Translations under genes and position numbers: made by a program
Assembly (NCBI RefSeq): GCF_003591035.1
Contig: NZ_QYUO01000001.1
Coordinates: 186,001 to 250,000 of the forward strand
Length of the DNA: 64,000 nt
Reading direction: 5' to 3'
Source of the DNA: Noviherbaspirillum saxi
Lineage (GTDB): Bacteria > Pseudomonadota > Gammaproteobacteria > Burkholderiales > Burkholderiaceae_D
Shown here: positions 1 through 10,038 of the stretch, one piece after another
Layout: each line of letters opens with the position of its first letter
How positions within the stretch are numbered: position 1 is the stretch's first letter
The notes under the pieces: model-generated
What the model saw: only the letters and a program-made list of their open reading frames with translations
What the model was told of the DNA's origin: nothing
Database searches by the model: none

Positions 1-1
1 G

Positions 2-895
2 AAAACCGATTCCACTTCCGAACTGAACTTTTTCGTTGTCCTTGCCAGGAAAGCCAGCCTTTCCGCTACTGCGCGAGAATTCAACATCACACCGCCGGCC
101 GCAACCAAGCGTCTGGCGCAAATGGAGCAGCGGCTCGGCGTACGGCTGGTCAACCGCACCACGCGTACGCTCAGTCTCACCAGCGAAGGCGAAATCTATC
201 TTGCCCATGCGACGCAAATTCTTGCCGACATACGCGAGATGGAAAATCAACTCGGCAACCACCGCGCGGCGCCGAAAGGCTTGCTGCGCGTCAATGCCAC
301 GCTGGGCTTTGGCCGGACCACGATTGCGCCGATTATTTCCGCGTATGCCCAGCACTTCCCCGAGGTCGAAGTGCAATTGCAACTCACCGATCGTCCGATC
401 AATCTGGTCGAGGAAGCGTTCGACCTCGGTATCCGTTTTGGCGAATTGCCCGATACCCGTCTGAACGCCCGCAAGATCATGTCGAACCAGCGCTTTCTCT
501 GTGCGTCGCCCGCATATCTGAAAAAAGCCGGTGAACCGCGCACCCCTGCGGATTTGTCGATGCACAGCTGCATACTGCATCGCCAGAACGACGATGCGCA
601 CGGCATCTGGCGATTGCAAAAAGGGCGCAAGACGGAGCCGGTCAAGGTCAGCGGCAATCTGTCGAGCAACGATGGCGACGTGGTGCTCAACTGGGCGCTG
701 GATGGACACGGCATCCTGATGCGCTCGGAATGGGATGTTGCCAAATACCTGCAAAGCGGACGCTTGCGCATCGTATTGGCCGACTACAAGCTGATGCCGG
801 CCGACTTGCATGTGTTTTATCCCAACCGCAGCAATCTGCCGGCGAAAGTGCGCAGCTTCATTGATTTTCTGATCGGCGAACTGAATTCGCGGTGA
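2..895 (+). CDS. LysR-family transcriptional regulator (5' partial)
   Basis: This is a LysR-type regulator whose start lies outside the window; the reading frame is open from base 2. The first residues belong to the winged helix-turn-helix (FFVVLARKASLSATAREFN, then PPAATKRLAQMEQRLGVRLVNRTTR), so only the extreme N-terminus is missing. The remainder is the LysR effector-binding domain and ends in a typical C-terminus (FYPNRSNLPAKVRSFIDFL). A downstream ATG at 122 gives a shorter frame but would remove the DNA-binding helix, so it is not the real start. The target is unknown, because a divergent partner would lie to the left of the window. Confidence 0.9.
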   Translation, partial: KTDSTSELNFFVVLARKASLSATAREFNITPPAATKRLAQMEQRLGVRLVNRTTRTLSLTSEGEIYLAHATQILADIREMENQLGNHRAAPKGLLRVNATLGFGRTTIAPIISAYAQHFPEVEVQLQLTDRPINLVEEAFDLGIRFGELPDTRLNARKIMSNQRFLCASPAYLKKAGEPRTPADLSMHSCILHRQNDDAHGIWRLQKGRKTEPVKVSGNLSSNDGDVVLNWALDGHGILMRSEWDVAKYLQSGRLRIVLADYKLMPADLHVFYPNRSNLPAKVRSFIDFLIGELNSR

Positions 896-910
896 TCCGG
901 CGAATGCGTT

Positions 911-1477
911 CTAAACACCCCAGGGCACCGTTGCGACGCCAAACAACTGGCGATGAAAAGCCATCACCGCGAGCGCCAATACCACGCCGCCGACCACAGC
1001 CATCATGTCTTGCCGGATGACCGGCGTGAAGCTTTTGACCGCATGCCGGCTGGCCGCCGACAGCAGGTCGATCGCCGCATAAGCGAGAAAGGCGCCGAAC
1101 AGCAGCGTCGCTTTCAGTTCGCCGTTGGCAAGCAGGTGCACGGCTGCCCATAATCCGACGCCGATCAGCATCGGATGCCGGAGCTTGTGGCGTATATGCG
1201 TCTTCATGTTCGCCGCGGCGAGCAAGACAAAGCTGATCAGCATCACCAGCGGCGCAAGCCTGATTGCAAATGGAAAGGGATCGAATACGCGCGGCGCGGA
1301 TGGAGCGTAGGCATAGCCGACCACGATGAGAATCAGGCCAAGCCCGGAGATAATTGAAAAGCCTGCCTTGTAACGCTTGTCGCCTAGCGCGGCGACGACG
1401 TGATTGCGCATGCCGGCGAATACCGGAACGAAATGGATGCCGAGAAACAGTACCAGTCCTGCAATCAATAAGCCCAT
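911..1477 (-). CDS. NnrU family membrane protein
   Basis: The 188-aa protein is a polytopic inner-membrane protein of the NnrU family, originally described near denitrification genes. It opens with a membrane helix (GLLIAGLVLFLGIHFVPVFAG) and has about five more hydrophobic segments. HIRHKLRHPMLIGVGLWAAVHLL is the conserved His-rich loop and helix that typifies the family. A GGAGG ribosome-binding site precedes the ATG. It stands alone, convergent with the LysR gene at its left (16 bp between stops). The biochemical role of the family is not settled; a link to nitric-oxide or heme metabolism is known only by association. Confidence 0.85.
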   Translation of the reverse strand: MGLLIAGLVLFLGIHFVPVFAGMRNHVVAALGDKRYKAGFSIISGLGLILIVVGYAYAPSAPRVFDPFPFAIRLAPLVMLISFVLLAAANMKTHIRHKLRHPMLIGVGLWAAVHLLANGELKATLLFGAFLAYAAIDLLSAASRHAVKSFTPVIRQDMMAVVGGVVLALAVMAFHRQLFGVATVPWGV

Positions 1478-1621
1478 AACGCGCCTCCGGTGGCTGAATG
1501 TGACTGCAATTACAGCACAGCTCGTAGCGAAGGTATTGAGAATTATTTCGAACGATGCTGCGGCAGATGCTTGCCGGCAGGTATGAATGGATATCTTGAA
1601 AATCCGGTCGGCAAACTACCG

Positions 1622-3760
1622 CTACGCCGCCGACTGGCTGGTATTGCTATCGTTGTTGGCGCTGTCGCCATGGTCGATGCCAAGCGCTTCGGCCAATGCC
1701 TGTCCGACCAGGCCGGCCCCCGGCACCAGATGCGCGCGTCCTTCCCGCAAGGCTGCGGCAACTTCCTCGGCACTCATCGACAGCGCTTCCTGCCGTTCGC
1801 GCGTGCCAAAGATGTACAGATTGCGCAGCGGGCTGACCCAGCCCAGACGCAGGCGGCGTGTATGTTCGCCCTTGCCGAAATCGATCCAGGCGCCCTGCTC
1901 CAACGCGCTTACCTGCGCATCGAAGGCATCGGCGACCGGTTCCGGCCGCGCATTGGCCTGACGGCGCAGCCGGCGCTCGGCCGCCTGCTTGGCGAGTGCC
2001 AATGCAATTTGCACCTGCCGTTCCGGCGACAGTTCGAGCGGGGCGCGGACTATCGATGCATGGCATTTTGCAAGGTCGTTGAAGAACCGTACGCGGCCTT
2101 CATCGTCCCAGCGAATCAGATCGAGCCATTTGTTGAGCGCGGCTACGACAGACGGCAGCTTGGCCAGCAATTCCTTGCGTTCGTCCGCCGTGATTTTCGG
2201 CTTCACGCTCCAGACCAGGTCATCCATCGTCTTCAATGCATGGTCGACCGCCTGCGGCTTTTGTTCGCTCACGCTGTAGGCAAGGGTCAAGACCGGTACC
2301 CATTTTTCTTCCAGGAAGGCTTCGACGAATGCGACGATTTCTCCGGTGCCGATACGCAGCGCAACCTGGCGTTCTGCCGAGCGCTTTGCCTCCAGCATTT
2401 TTTCATCCTGCAGGCCTTGCGCAATCCACGCCTTCAGTGCCTGCGAGGCGGCGGTCTCTTCGCGCCGGCGGTAGGCATCGAGATCGGATACGACATCCGC
2501 AAACACGGCGGGGCGGCGATCGGCCTCGTCCGCAATGCGGATGACACTGCGCACCAGCAGCAGGTACAGCGAATCGGACGCGCCCTTGGCTGGTTCCCAG
2601 CCGGCCGACAGGTCGATCAGCATATCGATCGCGCGCCGCGCCGGGTATGAGCGACGGAAGAAAAACTCCGGTTTGACCAGCGCGGCTTTCAGCAACGGCA
2701 CCTGCAGTTGCAGCAGCACCGTTTTCAATTCGGTCGCGATCTGCTCATGCCGGTGGATGACTGCAAAAATCTTGGCCACCAGTTCCAGGACCTTGTCATC
2801 CGATTCTCCCAGTCCGATCCGCGCCGCATCGCGCCGCAATTCGTCCAGCAAGCCGGCGCGGTTCCTTTCCGGCCCGGCCAAATGCCCGAGCAAGGCGTTG
2901 CGCGCTGCGCTGGCCACTACCGCAGCATCGTCGAACAGCGCAGGGAAACCCGTCGACAAAGGCTTGTCTCCCTCCTTGCCGGCGGCATCGGGAAACAGCC
3001 GGCGCAGGCGCGGCAGCAAAGGATCGCTATCTGGTTCCTCGATTGCCTGCACGCTTTCCGTCCCGTCTGCGGCGCGGTGGACCTGCACCAGTTGCGGCAT
3101 CACGCCGAGCTTGACCAATGCTGCGTTCAGCGCATGCAGGATCGGTCCCATATCGAGACAGAGCTCCGGCCCGAGCAGCGGAAACACGAGATGATGAGCA
3201 CTGATATCGGGCTGAAATTCGCACCACGCATCGTGGATCACCGACAAGAAGATATAGGGACGGAACGGATTTTCGGCGGTAATGAAAGGATTGCGGCCAA
3301 GCAGCCCGCCCAGTCGCATGCCCAGCGCAATCATGCGTTCGGTATGCTCGTTTTCGACGGCGCGGCTGGCCTTGACCAGGCAAAGTTTCTTGTCGATGTC
3401 GACATCGGGGGCCAGCGAGGGCGGCGCGTCACCCGTATCGACTGGCTGGAAATCCGGGTTCGCCGCGCTCTGCACTTCTTGCTTCAGCATCGCGGCCAAG
3501 CGTTCGGAAACGACGTAATAAAATGGATAGCGGTTTTTCTTCAGCAGGCTGGCGGCATTGAAATGCAGGCGCGCCTGTGCCGGGTCGATGCAGGCGGTCG
3601 ATGCGCGGAGCAAGGCTTCCGACAAACGTGTCGTCATCGCGTCGATTTGCGCATTTGCGGTATTTGACGCGAGAACGGCCAGTTCATGCAAAATCTCTTC
3701 GCGCCGCTCGGCGGGGATGAGGTTCACAGAATTGTTGCCGTCGACGGGTCGGGAAGCCAT
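1622..3760 (-). CDS. DUF1631 family protein
   Basis: This 712-aa soluble protein matches DUF1631, a family of large proteobacterial proteins of unknown function. The family core is recognisable around LQVPLLKAALVKPEFFF, followed by the RRSYPARRAIDML stretch; the rest is mainly alpha-helical. I place the start at the ATG at 3760 (MASRPVDGNN). The frame stays open upstream to about 3955, but that extension is Cys-rich and does not look like coding sequence. The C-terminus has a segment with repeated basic and aromatic residues (IFGTRERQEALSMSAEEVA), reminiscent of a small nucleic-acid- or ligand-binding module. No enzyme motif was found. The gene is monocistronic. Confidence 0.8.
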   Translation of the reverse strand: MASRPVDGNNSVNLIPAERREEILHELAVLASNTANAQIDAMTTRLSEALLRASTACIDPAQARLHFNAASLLKKNRYPFYYVVSERLAAMLKQEVQSAANPDFQPVDTGDAPPSLAPDVDIDKKLCLVKASRAVENEHTERMIALGMRLGGLLGRNPFITAENPFRPYIFLSVIHDAWCEFQPDISAHHLVFPLLGPELCLDMGPILHALNAALVKLGVMPQLVQVHRAADGTESVQAIEEPDSDPLLPRLRRLFPDAAGKEGDKPLSTGFPALFDDAAVVASAARNALLGHLAGPERNRAGLLDELRRDAARIGLGESDDKVLELVAKIFAVIHRHEQIATELKTVLLQLQVPLLKAALVKPEFFFRRSYPARRAIDMLIDLSAGWEPAKGASDSLYLLLVRSVIRIADEADRRPAVFADVVSDLDAYRRREETAASQALKAWIAQGLQDEKMLEAKRSAERQVALRIGTGEIVAFVEAFLEEKWVPVLTLAYSVSEQKPQAVDHALKTMDDLVWSVKPKITADERKELLAKLPSVVAALNKWLDLIRWDDEGRVRFFNDLAKCHASIVRAPLELSPERQVQIALALAKQAAERRLRRQANARPEPVADAFDAQVSALEQGAWIDFGKGEHTRRLRLGWVSPLRNLYIFGTRERQEALSMSAEEVAAALREGRAHLVPGAGLVGQALAEALGIDHGDSANNDSNTSQSAA

Positions 3761-3951
3761 AGGAATACTGCTCGATGAGAGAGAACAGGTAGCAACGGTA
3801 TCAGCCAGAATCGTATTTTTGCACAATATTGCCGTACGGCAAGTTTTAATTTGTAATGAATCGTTACCCGCTTCTTGTATCGCTGCCTTTTTGAAAACTT
3901 GACAACAAATCCAGCAATTCCATCTCATTACGTTACAGGTTGGGATTGGTA

Positions 3952-4854
3952 TCAAAGGCGAGTGAAGTTCTGCGCTCGCAACCGTGGCGCCGCGAAATCG
4001 ATAAACGCGCGCACCCGGGCCGACATCAGCTTTGAGTGCGGGTACAGCATATGGATCGGTAGTGGCTCCGCCTCGAATTTGCGCAAGATGGGTTTGAGTT
4101 CTCCCGCGCCGACCGGGCCTTGGACCATGTATGACAGAAACGCGCCGACACCGAGTCCGTCGCGGCAGGCATTGATCGCCGCATCGACCGAGTTCGTCAT
4201 CAGCCGTGGCGTAAAGCGCACCGTCAACGCCCGACCGTTTTCACGGAAGTTCCATTCGCTCAATACACTGCGTCCGGTGAAGCGTATGCCCGCATGGCTT
4301 GCCAGTTCGGTCGGATGCTTTGGCGTGCCATGTTGTTTGAGATATGCAGGGCTGGCACAGATTACTCGCTGCAGTATTCCCGCCGGCACCGCATGTAGGG
4401 TGGAGTCGCCAAGGTGTCCGATGCGCACCGCGACATCGACGCCTTCCTCGATCAAGTCGATATTCCGGTCGAGCAGCAGCATCTCTACCGATAGCGACGG
4501 ATGCATGCGCATGAATTCGGCAACCAGCGGCGCGACATGCAGGCGTCCGAACAGCACGGGCGCAGTCAACATCAGCTTGCCGGTCGGCGTCGCCTTGGCA
4601 TCGAACAGCGCTTCCTCGGCTTCTTCCAGCTGAGTGAGCGCGGTCTTGCAGATGGCCAGATAGCGGTGCCCTTCATCAGTCAGATGAATGCGGCGGGTGG
4701 TGCGGTTGAACAGGCGCACGCCGAGACTGCTTTCCAGTTCGGCAAGCTTGCGCACTACCGTCGGCAGCGACGTGTCGAGCGCATTGGCGGCGGCAGTGAG
4801 GCTGCCGCGTTCGGAAATGGCGATGAAGGTTTGTATGCCGCGCAGTTTGTCCAT
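3952..4854 (-). CDS. LysR-family transcriptional regulator
   Basis: This is a 300-aa LysR-type regulator. The N-terminal winged helix-turn-helix (residues about 1-60: MDKLRGIQTFIAISERGSLT, then PTVVRKLAELESSLGVRLFNRTTRR) is followed by the periplasmic-binding-like effector domain. It is transcribed divergently from the glutathione S-transferase and flavin-binding protein pair that starts at 5019, with 164 bp between the start codons. By the usual LysR arrangement it probably controls that pair; this is inferred from position only. The effector is unknown. Confidence 0.92.
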   Translation of the reverse strand: MDKLRGIQTFIAISERGSLTAAANALDTSLPTVVRKLAELESSLGVRLFNRTTRRIHLTDEGHRYLAICKTALTQLEEAEEALFDAKATPTGKLMLTAPVLFGRLHVAPLVAEFMRMHPSLSVEMLLLDRNIDLIEEGVDVAVRIGHLGDSTLHAVPAGILQRVICASPAYLKQHGTPKHPTELASHAGIRFTGRSVLSEWNFRENGRALTVRFTPRLMTNSVDAAINACRDGLGVGAFLSYMVQGPVGAGELKPILRKFEAEPLPIHMLYPHSKLMSARVRAFIDFAAPRLRAQNFTRL

Positions 4855-5018
4855 GGCGTTCAGTCAGATTGAAGAAAGCAAGCCGGCATTGAGTGCAAGC
4901 GGCTTCCAAATTACTCCGGATTGTGAAGCAATTATCTTCGTTTCCTGCCATTTATTCAGTAATGGGTACGCTGCACAATGACGTCTCACCACTTTCATCC
5001 CATCCAAGGAGGCGCAAC

Positions 5019-5654
5019 ATGCAGGCATCATCCCCGATCAAGCTTTACCGCAGCATCATCTCCGGCCATGCGCATCGGGCCGAGCTGTTCCTGTCGCTGC
5101 TCGGCCTGTCCTATGCAACGATCGATATCGACCTGCGCGCCGGCCAGCAGCACGGTGCCGAATTCCTCAAGCTCAACCCTTTCGGCCAGGTACCGGTGAT
5201 CGACGACAACGGCACCATCGTCTGCGACTCGAATGCGATCCTGACCTACCTTGCGCTTAAATACGGCGATGAACACTGGATGCCGCGCGACCCGGTGGGC
5301 GCGGCCAATGTTCAGCGCTGGCTGTCGGTAGCCGCCGGCCAGATCGCATTCGGCCCCGGCTTGGCGCGCATCATCAAGCAGTTCAACCGGCCGCTTGACA
5401 TCAACGCCGCGGTCGACTTGGCGGCGCGGCTGTTTGCGGTGATGGAGTCCGAACTCGCACAGCGCCAGTTCCTGGCGGCAGACCATGTGACCATTGCCGA
5501 CATCGCTGCCTATAGCTACATTGCGCGCGCGCCGGAAGGCGGAATATCTCTGCAGCCATATCCGGCGCTGCAAGCCTGGCTGCAAAGAATTGAAGCCCTG
5601 CCGCGCTTCGTGCCGATGATAGAGTTGCCGCTGCCTGCGGCCAAGGTCGCATAA
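5019..5654 (+). CDS. Glutathione S-transferase family protein
   Basis: The 211-aa protein has the GST fold. The N-terminal thioredoxin-like domain (residues about 6-80) carries LYRSIISGHAHRAELFLSLL and the cis-Pro/substrate-binding signature NPFGQVPVIDDNG, then CDSNAILTYLALKYG. The helical C-terminal domain contains the DHVTIADIAAYSY N-capping motif. The start at 5019 is chosen because AAGGAGG lies at 5006-5012; a longer frame upstream lacks such a site. It is followed after 11 bp by a PNPOx-like gene, so the two form an operon divergent from a LysR gene. The likely role is cytosolic conjugation or detoxification; the substrate is unknown. Confidence 0.92.
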   Translation: MQASSPIKLYRSIISGHAHRAELFLSLLGLSYATIDIDLRAGQQHGAEFLKLNPFGQVPVIDDNGTIVCDSNAILTYLALKYGDEHWMPRDPVGAANVQRWLSVAAGQIAFGPGLARIIKQFNRPLDINAAVDLAARLFAVMESELAQRQFLAADHVTIADIAAYSYIARAPEGGISLQPYPALQAWLQRIEALPRFVPMIELPLPAAKVA

Positions 5655-5665
5655 AGGAGCCTGCA

Positions 5666-6658
5666 ATGGATGCCAAGCACTTGCCGCAGGTCGGGACCCG
5701 GCAGCCGTTTCATCAGGGTGAAATGGCGGCGCAAGAGCGTGTTGGGGTGCGTACCCAGATGGAAAAAGCTGGTGCGACCGTGTTGCGCGACTACATGCCG
5801 GACCAGCACCGTCAATTGTTTAGCGTATTGCCGACGCTGCTGCTCGGCGGCGCTGATGCAAGCGGATCGGCATGGGCATCGATAGTCTGGGGCAAGCCCG
5901 GCTTCATTACCTCGCCGGATCCGACCACGCTACGCATACGTGCAACGCTGCACCGGGATGATCCGCTGGCACCGTCGCTCAAGCCGGGCACGCAATTCGG
6001 CGCGCTTGGCCTGCAGTTTGAAACCCGGCGCCGTAACCGTGCCAATGGGTTTATTGCCGAAGTGGATGATGAAGGTTTTACATTCGCGGTACAGCAAAGC
6101 TTCGGCAACTGCCCGCGCTATATCCAGAGCCGCGAACTGGTGGAAGGCGACGACGCTGCAATGGAACACGGCAATGCGCTGGCAGGTACCGGCACGCTGC
6201 CCGACGAGGCGATGGCGCTGATCCGGCGCAGCGATACCTTTTTTATCGCCACCGCGGCGGAGGCGTCGGCGGGCATGGCACATGGCGCCGATGTTTCGCA
6301 TCGCGGCGGCAAGCCCGGCTTCGTGCATGTCGATGCGAATGGTGTCGTGACCTGGCCAGACTTTGCCGGAAACAATTTCTTCAATACAGTCGGCAATCTG
6401 ATCGCCGACGGGCGCGCCGGCCTGCTTTTCATCGACTTTGAGCAAGGCCATCTGCTGCAATTGTCCGGACAGGCGGAAGTGATATGGGAGCAGGAACAGG
6501 CGGCGCAATTTGCCGGCGCAGTGCGCCTGCTGCGCTTTCGTGCCGAACGTTACATCCTGCACCGAGGTATTTTCCCGATGCGTTGGTCGTTGCGCGAACA
6601 ATCGCCTTATCTGGAACCGACCGGCACCTGGCGCGAGGTCGGTCCCGGTGGTGCATAA
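5666..6658 (+). CDS. Pyridoxamine 5'-phosphate oxidase-like FMN-binding protein
   Basis: This 330-aa protein looks like a double-length member of the PNPOx-like split-barrel flavin-binding family. The C-terminal half shows the characteristic strand pattern (RSDTFFIATAA, DVSHRGGKPGFVHVD, FNTVGNLIADGRAGLLFIDFE, LQLSGQAEVIWE). The N-terminal half contains a related but weaker version. AAAGGAG precedes the ATG, and the gene lies 11 bp after the GST gene, so they are co-transcribed. Proteins of this build often neighbour GSTs and LysR regulators in proteobacteria. FMN or heme binding is the family expectation; the substrate is unknown. Confidence 0.85.
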   Translation: MDAKHLPQVGTRQPFHQGEMAAQERVGVRTQMEKAGATVLRDYMPDQHRQLFSVLPTLLLGGADASGSAWASIVWGKPGFITSPDPTTLRIRATLHRDDPLAPSLKPGTQFGALGLQFETRRRNRANGFIAEVDDEGFTFAVQQSFGNCPRYIQSRELVEGDDAAMEHGNALAGTGTLPDEAMALIRRSDTFFIATAAEASAGMAHGADVSHRGGKPGFVHVDANGVVTWPDFAGNNFFNTVGNLIADGRAGLLFIDFEQGHLLQLSGQAEVIWEQEQAAQFAGAVRLLRFRAERYILHRGIFPMRWSLREQSPYLEPTGTWREVGPGGA

Positions 6659-6678
6659 ACGACGGCACGCCGCCGGCA

Positions 6679-7635
6679 TCACGCGTGCTTGGGCTTCTTG
6701 CGAAAAATCCGGCTCACCACCGTGACGCCCGCCAGCACCAGCGCGCCTGCAATCACGCCGACGAGGGCATTCAATAATGTCGGCGTGAGCGCTGCCAGCA
6801 CATGCCCCAGGGCGGGTATGGTGGCGACATGCTCGGCCGTGCCTTCAATGAAGTGGTGCAAGACCGAAACGCCGTGCGTCAATATGCCGCCGCCCACCAT
6901 GAACATGGCGGCCGTACCGAGTACCGACAGGGTTTTCATCAGATAAGGCGCAGTGCGCAATAACAGCAGGCCGATCGAGCGCTGCAGCTTGCGAATCGCG
7001 TTATCGCCGGTGCGCTGACTCAGATACAAGCCTGCATCATCCAGCTTCACAATGCCGGCCACGAAGCCATACACGCCGACCGTCATGATGATGGCAATTC
7101 CGCATAACACCGCCACCTGCTGCATGAAGGGAGCGGTTGCGACGGTGCCCAGCGTGATCGCGATGATTTCTGCCGACAGCACGAAGTCGGTCCGCACCGC
7201 GCCGCTAATCTTTTCTTTTTCAAGTGCGGTCACATCGACCGCAGGATTGTCGAGCGCGGCTGTCAGTTGTTCATGTTCCTGCGCGTCTTCTTCCTTGCTG
7301 TGCAGCAGTGGATGCGCGAGCTTTTCAAAACCCTCATAGCACAGAAATGCGCCGCCTATCATCAGCAGCGGCGTCACTGCCCAAGGCGCAAACGCACTGA
7401 TAGCCAATGCAGTCGGCACCAGGATGACCTTGTTCTTCATAGAACCTTTTGCCACCGCCCATACCACCGGAAGTTCTCGGTCTGCGCGTACGCCCGCAAC
7501 TTGCTGGGCATTCAATGCAAGATCATCGCCCAATACGCCGGCAGTTTTTTTCGCGGCCACTTTGGTCATCACCGACACGTCGTCGAGGAGGGTCGCAATG
7601 TCGTCAATCAAGGCGAGCAGGCTGGCTCCGGCCAT
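6679..7635 (-). CDS. DUF808 (YedI-like) inner-membrane protein
   Basis: The 318-aa membrane protein matches the DUF808/YedI family. It starts with the family signature [20 protein letters not shown], then [19 protein letters not shown]. It carries several hydrophobic segments, with a long soluble acidic loop around residues 105-140 ([17 protein letters not shown]). A ribosome-binding site (AAGGA) precedes the ATG. It is convergent with the PNPOx-like gene, 20 bp between the ends. The function of the family is unknown. Confidence 0.88.
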   Translation of the reverse strand: MAGASLLALIDDIATLLDDVSVMTKVAAKKTAGVLGDDLALNAQQVAGVRADRELPVVWAVAKGSMKNKVILVPTALAISAFAPWAVTPLLMIGGAFLCYEGFEKLAHPLLHSKEEDAQEHEQLTAALDNPAVDVTALEKEKISGAVRTDFVLSAEIIAITLGTVATAPFMQQVAVLCGIAIIMTVGVYGFVAGIVKLDDAGLYLSQRTGDNAIRKLQRSIGLLLLRTAPYLMKTLSVLGTAAMFMVGGGILTHGVSVLHHFIEGTAEHVATIPALGHVLAALTPTLLNALVGVIAGALVLAGVTVVSRIFRKKPKHA

Positions 7636-7761
7636 AATTATTCCTTATGCTTATCAATGAAGTTGTGCATTTAACCATGCAGGCGACGCGTCAGTTCCTG
7701 TGTATCGCGTGAGTGAGGCGCAACGGTACGTCTAATTATTGCCCATATCGGTCAAGTGCAA

Positions 7762-7790
7762 GAAAAAAGGCACCTTTCGGTGCCTTTTTA
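7762..7790 (-). terminator. Rho-independent terminator downstream of pckG
   Basis: AAAAGGCACC at 7765-7774 and GGTGCCTTTT at 7779-7788 form a strong stem with a 4-nt loop. A/T runs on both sides make it usable in either direction. It sits 27 bp past the pckG stop codon on the minus strand. Confidence 0.85.
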
Positions 7791-7816
7791 TGAAGCGTTG
7801 CATGCTGGCAAACGAC

Positions 7817-9673
7817 TTATGCTGCCAGCCGTTTTTCAAGCTGGGCTTTGGTCGACTCCAGTTCGCTCGGCAAATGGTGCTTCAGCTTGTCGAACAATTC
7901 CGCGTGCAGTTTGAGTTCCGCTTCCCACGCGCCTTTGTCGATCGACGTGATCCGGTCGAATTGTTCGCGGGTGAACTCGATGCCATCCCACTGCAGATCT
8001 TCGTAACGCGGCGTCACGCCAAAGATATGCTCGACACCGCCCGCATTGCTTTCAATGCGATCCAGCATCCACTTCAGTACGCGCATGTTGTCGCCGAAAC
8101 CAGGCCAGACAAACTTGCCGTTTTCATCGGTGCGGAACCAGTTGACGCAGAAAATCTTCGGCAATTCGGCCGGAGATGCGGCAATCTTCTTGCCGATATT
8201 GAGCCAGTGCTGGAAGTAGTCGCTCATGTTGTAACCCATGAACGGCAGCATCGCGAATGGATCGCGGCGCACCACGCCTTGCTGGCCGGCGGCGGCAGCA
8301 GTGGTTTCGGAACCCATGGTCGCTGCCATGTAGACGCCTTCGACCCAGTTACGCGCTTCGGTCACCAGCGGCACGGTGGTCGAACGGCGGCCGCCGAAAA
8401 TGAATGCCGAAATCGGTACGCCGGCCGGATCGTCCCAGGCCGGGTCGATGACCGGATTCTGTGTCGCGGCGACTGTAAATCGGGCATTCGGATGGGCGGC
8501 CTTGCGGCCGGTTTCCTTGGCGATTTCCGGAGTCCAGTCCTTGCCTTGCCAGTCGATCAGGTGCGCCGGCACTTGCTTGCTCATGCCTTCCCACCAGACA
8601 TCGCCGTCGTCGGTCAGCGCGACGTTGGTGAAGATGGTGTTGGCGCCCAGCGAAGCCATGCAATTCGAGTTGGTCGCGGTATTGGTACCCGGCGCCACGC
8701 CGAAGTAGCCGGCTTCCGGATTGATCGCATACAGGCGGCCGTCGGCGCCCGGCTTGATCCAGGCGATGTCGTCGCCGATGGTGGTGACTTTCCAGCCGTT
8801 GAACGCCTTGGGCGGAATCAGCATCGCGAAGTTGGTCTTGCCGCAGGCGGAAGGGAATGCGGCGGCAACATAGTGCTTCTTGCCTTCCGGCGATTCGACG
8901 CCGAGGATCAGCATGTGTTCGGCCAGCCAGCCCTGGTCGCGGCCCATGGTGGACGCGATGCGCAGCGCGAAGCACTTCTTGCCCAGCAGCGCATTGCCGC
9001 CATAACCGGAACCGAAGGACCAGATCTCCCGCGTTTCGGGATAGTGCACGATGTACTTGGTTTCGTTGCAAGGCCACGGCACGTCGTTTTCGCCCTTGGA
9101 CAGCGGCTTGCCGACGGTATGCACGCAGGGAACGAATTCGCCATCGGTGCCCAGCACGTCATAGACCGCCTTGCCCATGCGGGTCATGATGCGCATATTG
9201 ACGGCGACATACGGGGAGTCGGACAGTTCGACGCCGATATGGGCGATCGGTGAACCGAGCGGACCCATCGAGAACGGCACCACATACATGGTGCGGCCGC
9301 GCATGCAGCCGTCAAACAAACCGTTGAGCGTGACGCGCATCTCGGCAGGCGCCATCCAGTTGTTGGTCGGACCGGCATCTTCTTCGCGGGCCGAGCAGAT
9401 GAAGGTGCGGTCTTCCACACGCGCCACATCGGAGGGGTCGGAGCAGGCCAGATAGCTGTTCGGGCGCTTGGCTTCATTGAGCTTTTTCATGGTGCCGGCG
9501 GCAACCATGTCGGCGCACAGGCGGTCATACTCTTCCTGTGAACCGTCGCACCAGTAGATGCGGTCGGGTTTGGTCAATGCGGCGATTTCCGCCACCCAGC
9601 TGATCAGCTTTTGCTGTTTTACGTAAGTCGGCGCATTCAATGTTGCAATGCCTCCCATCACGGGCTGGTTCAT
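7817..9673 (-). CDS. pckG: Phosphoenolpyruvate carboxykinase (GTP)
   Basis: This is the GTP-dependent PEP carboxykinase (618 aa, the normal length), which converts oxaloacetate and GTP to phosphoenolpyruvate, CO2 and GDP as the gluconeogenic entry step. The P-loop [15 protein letters not shown] and the nearby metal/GTP region ([10 protein letters not shown]) are intact, as are [20 protein letters not shown] and the C-terminal [21 protein letters not shown] lies 8 nt before the ATG. It is monocistronic, with its own terminator and a 365-bp upstream region containing repeats. GTP-type rather than ATP-type PEPCK is common in Burkholderiales. Confidence 0.97.
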   Translation of the reverse strand: MNQPVMGGIATLNAPTYVKQQKLISWVAEIAALTKPDRIYWCDGSQEEYDRLCADMVAAGTMKKLNEAKRPNSYLACSDPSDVARVEDRTFICSAREEDAGPTNNWMAPAEMRVTLNGLFDGCMRGRTMYVVPFSMGPLGSPIAHIGVELSDSPYVAVNMRIMTRMGKAVYDVLGTDGEFVPCVHTVGKPLSKGENDVPWPCNETKYIVHYPETREIWSFGSGYGGNALLGKKCFALRIASTMGRDQGWLAEHMLILGVESPEGKKHYVAAAFPSACGKTNFAMLIPPKAFNGWKVTTIGDDIAWIKPGADGRLYAINPEAGYFGVAPGTNTATNSNCMASLGANTIFTNVALTDDGDVWWEGMSKQVPAHLIDWQGKDWTPEIAKETGRKAAHPNARFTVAATQNPVIDPAWDDPAGVPISAFIFGGRRSTTVPLVTEARNWVEGVYMAATMGSETTAAAAGQQGVVRRDPFAMLPFMGYNMSDYFQHWLNIGKKIAASPAELPKIFCVNWFRTDENGKFVWPGFGDNMRVLKWMLDRIESNAGGVEHIFGVTPRYEDLQWDGIEFTREQFDRITSIDKGAWEAELKLHAELFDKLKHHLPSELESTKAQLEKRLAA

Positions 9674-10038
9674 AGGTTACTTCCTCCAATGCCAATAAAG
9701 AATTCTGTCTTGTCCCGGCACGGCAGGATCGTCGTTAGCTTGTGGCTCGGCTGGCAGCGGTTGCCAGCGGTACGGCGGTCTTGTCGAACGCGGTCTTGTA
9801 GTGACCGCGCTGCAGCCCGAAAAATGGAATAATGGCCGGGCTGGTGGGTGCGCGCCGGCCTTGAAGGCAAGCCCGGAAGCGCGAAAAATAGGAACCGATT
9901 GTACACGCGGGGGTACCTCCACTCAATGATTTACAACAAAAATGTAGGAATAATTGTTGACTTTTGTAGTGGGGATTTATTGTTTTTCAGCATACCCGTA
10001 TTATTTTTACCAAAACACTCAATGGTTGCAAAAACAAC
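9674..10038. promoter_or_regulatory. Divergent intergenic region, pckG / D-2-hydroxyacid dehydrogenase
   Basis: I see no convincing gene in this 365-bp gap. The pckG side has a direct repeat GCGGTCTTGT (9775-9784 and 9790-9799). It also has inverted repeats CTGGCA/TGCCAG (about 9751-9767) and CGCGGTC/GACCGCG (9789-9809). These lie about 80-135 bp upstream of the pckG start and could be operators. The dehydrogenase side (about 9930-10038) is strikingly AT-rich and has a TTGACT (9958-9963) that may be a -35 element. No regulator was identified. Confidence 0.4.

Noticed and set aside
1490..2650. Long open frame (386 codons) on the plus strand over DUF1631
   Set aside because: It lies antisense to a well-supported coding sequence, has no ribosome-binding site, and has the Arg/Gln/His-rich composition of a GC-rich shadow frame.
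7739..9253. 504-codon plus-strand frame over pckG
   Set aside because: It is antisense to the intact PEP carboxykinase; the protein has no family resemblance.
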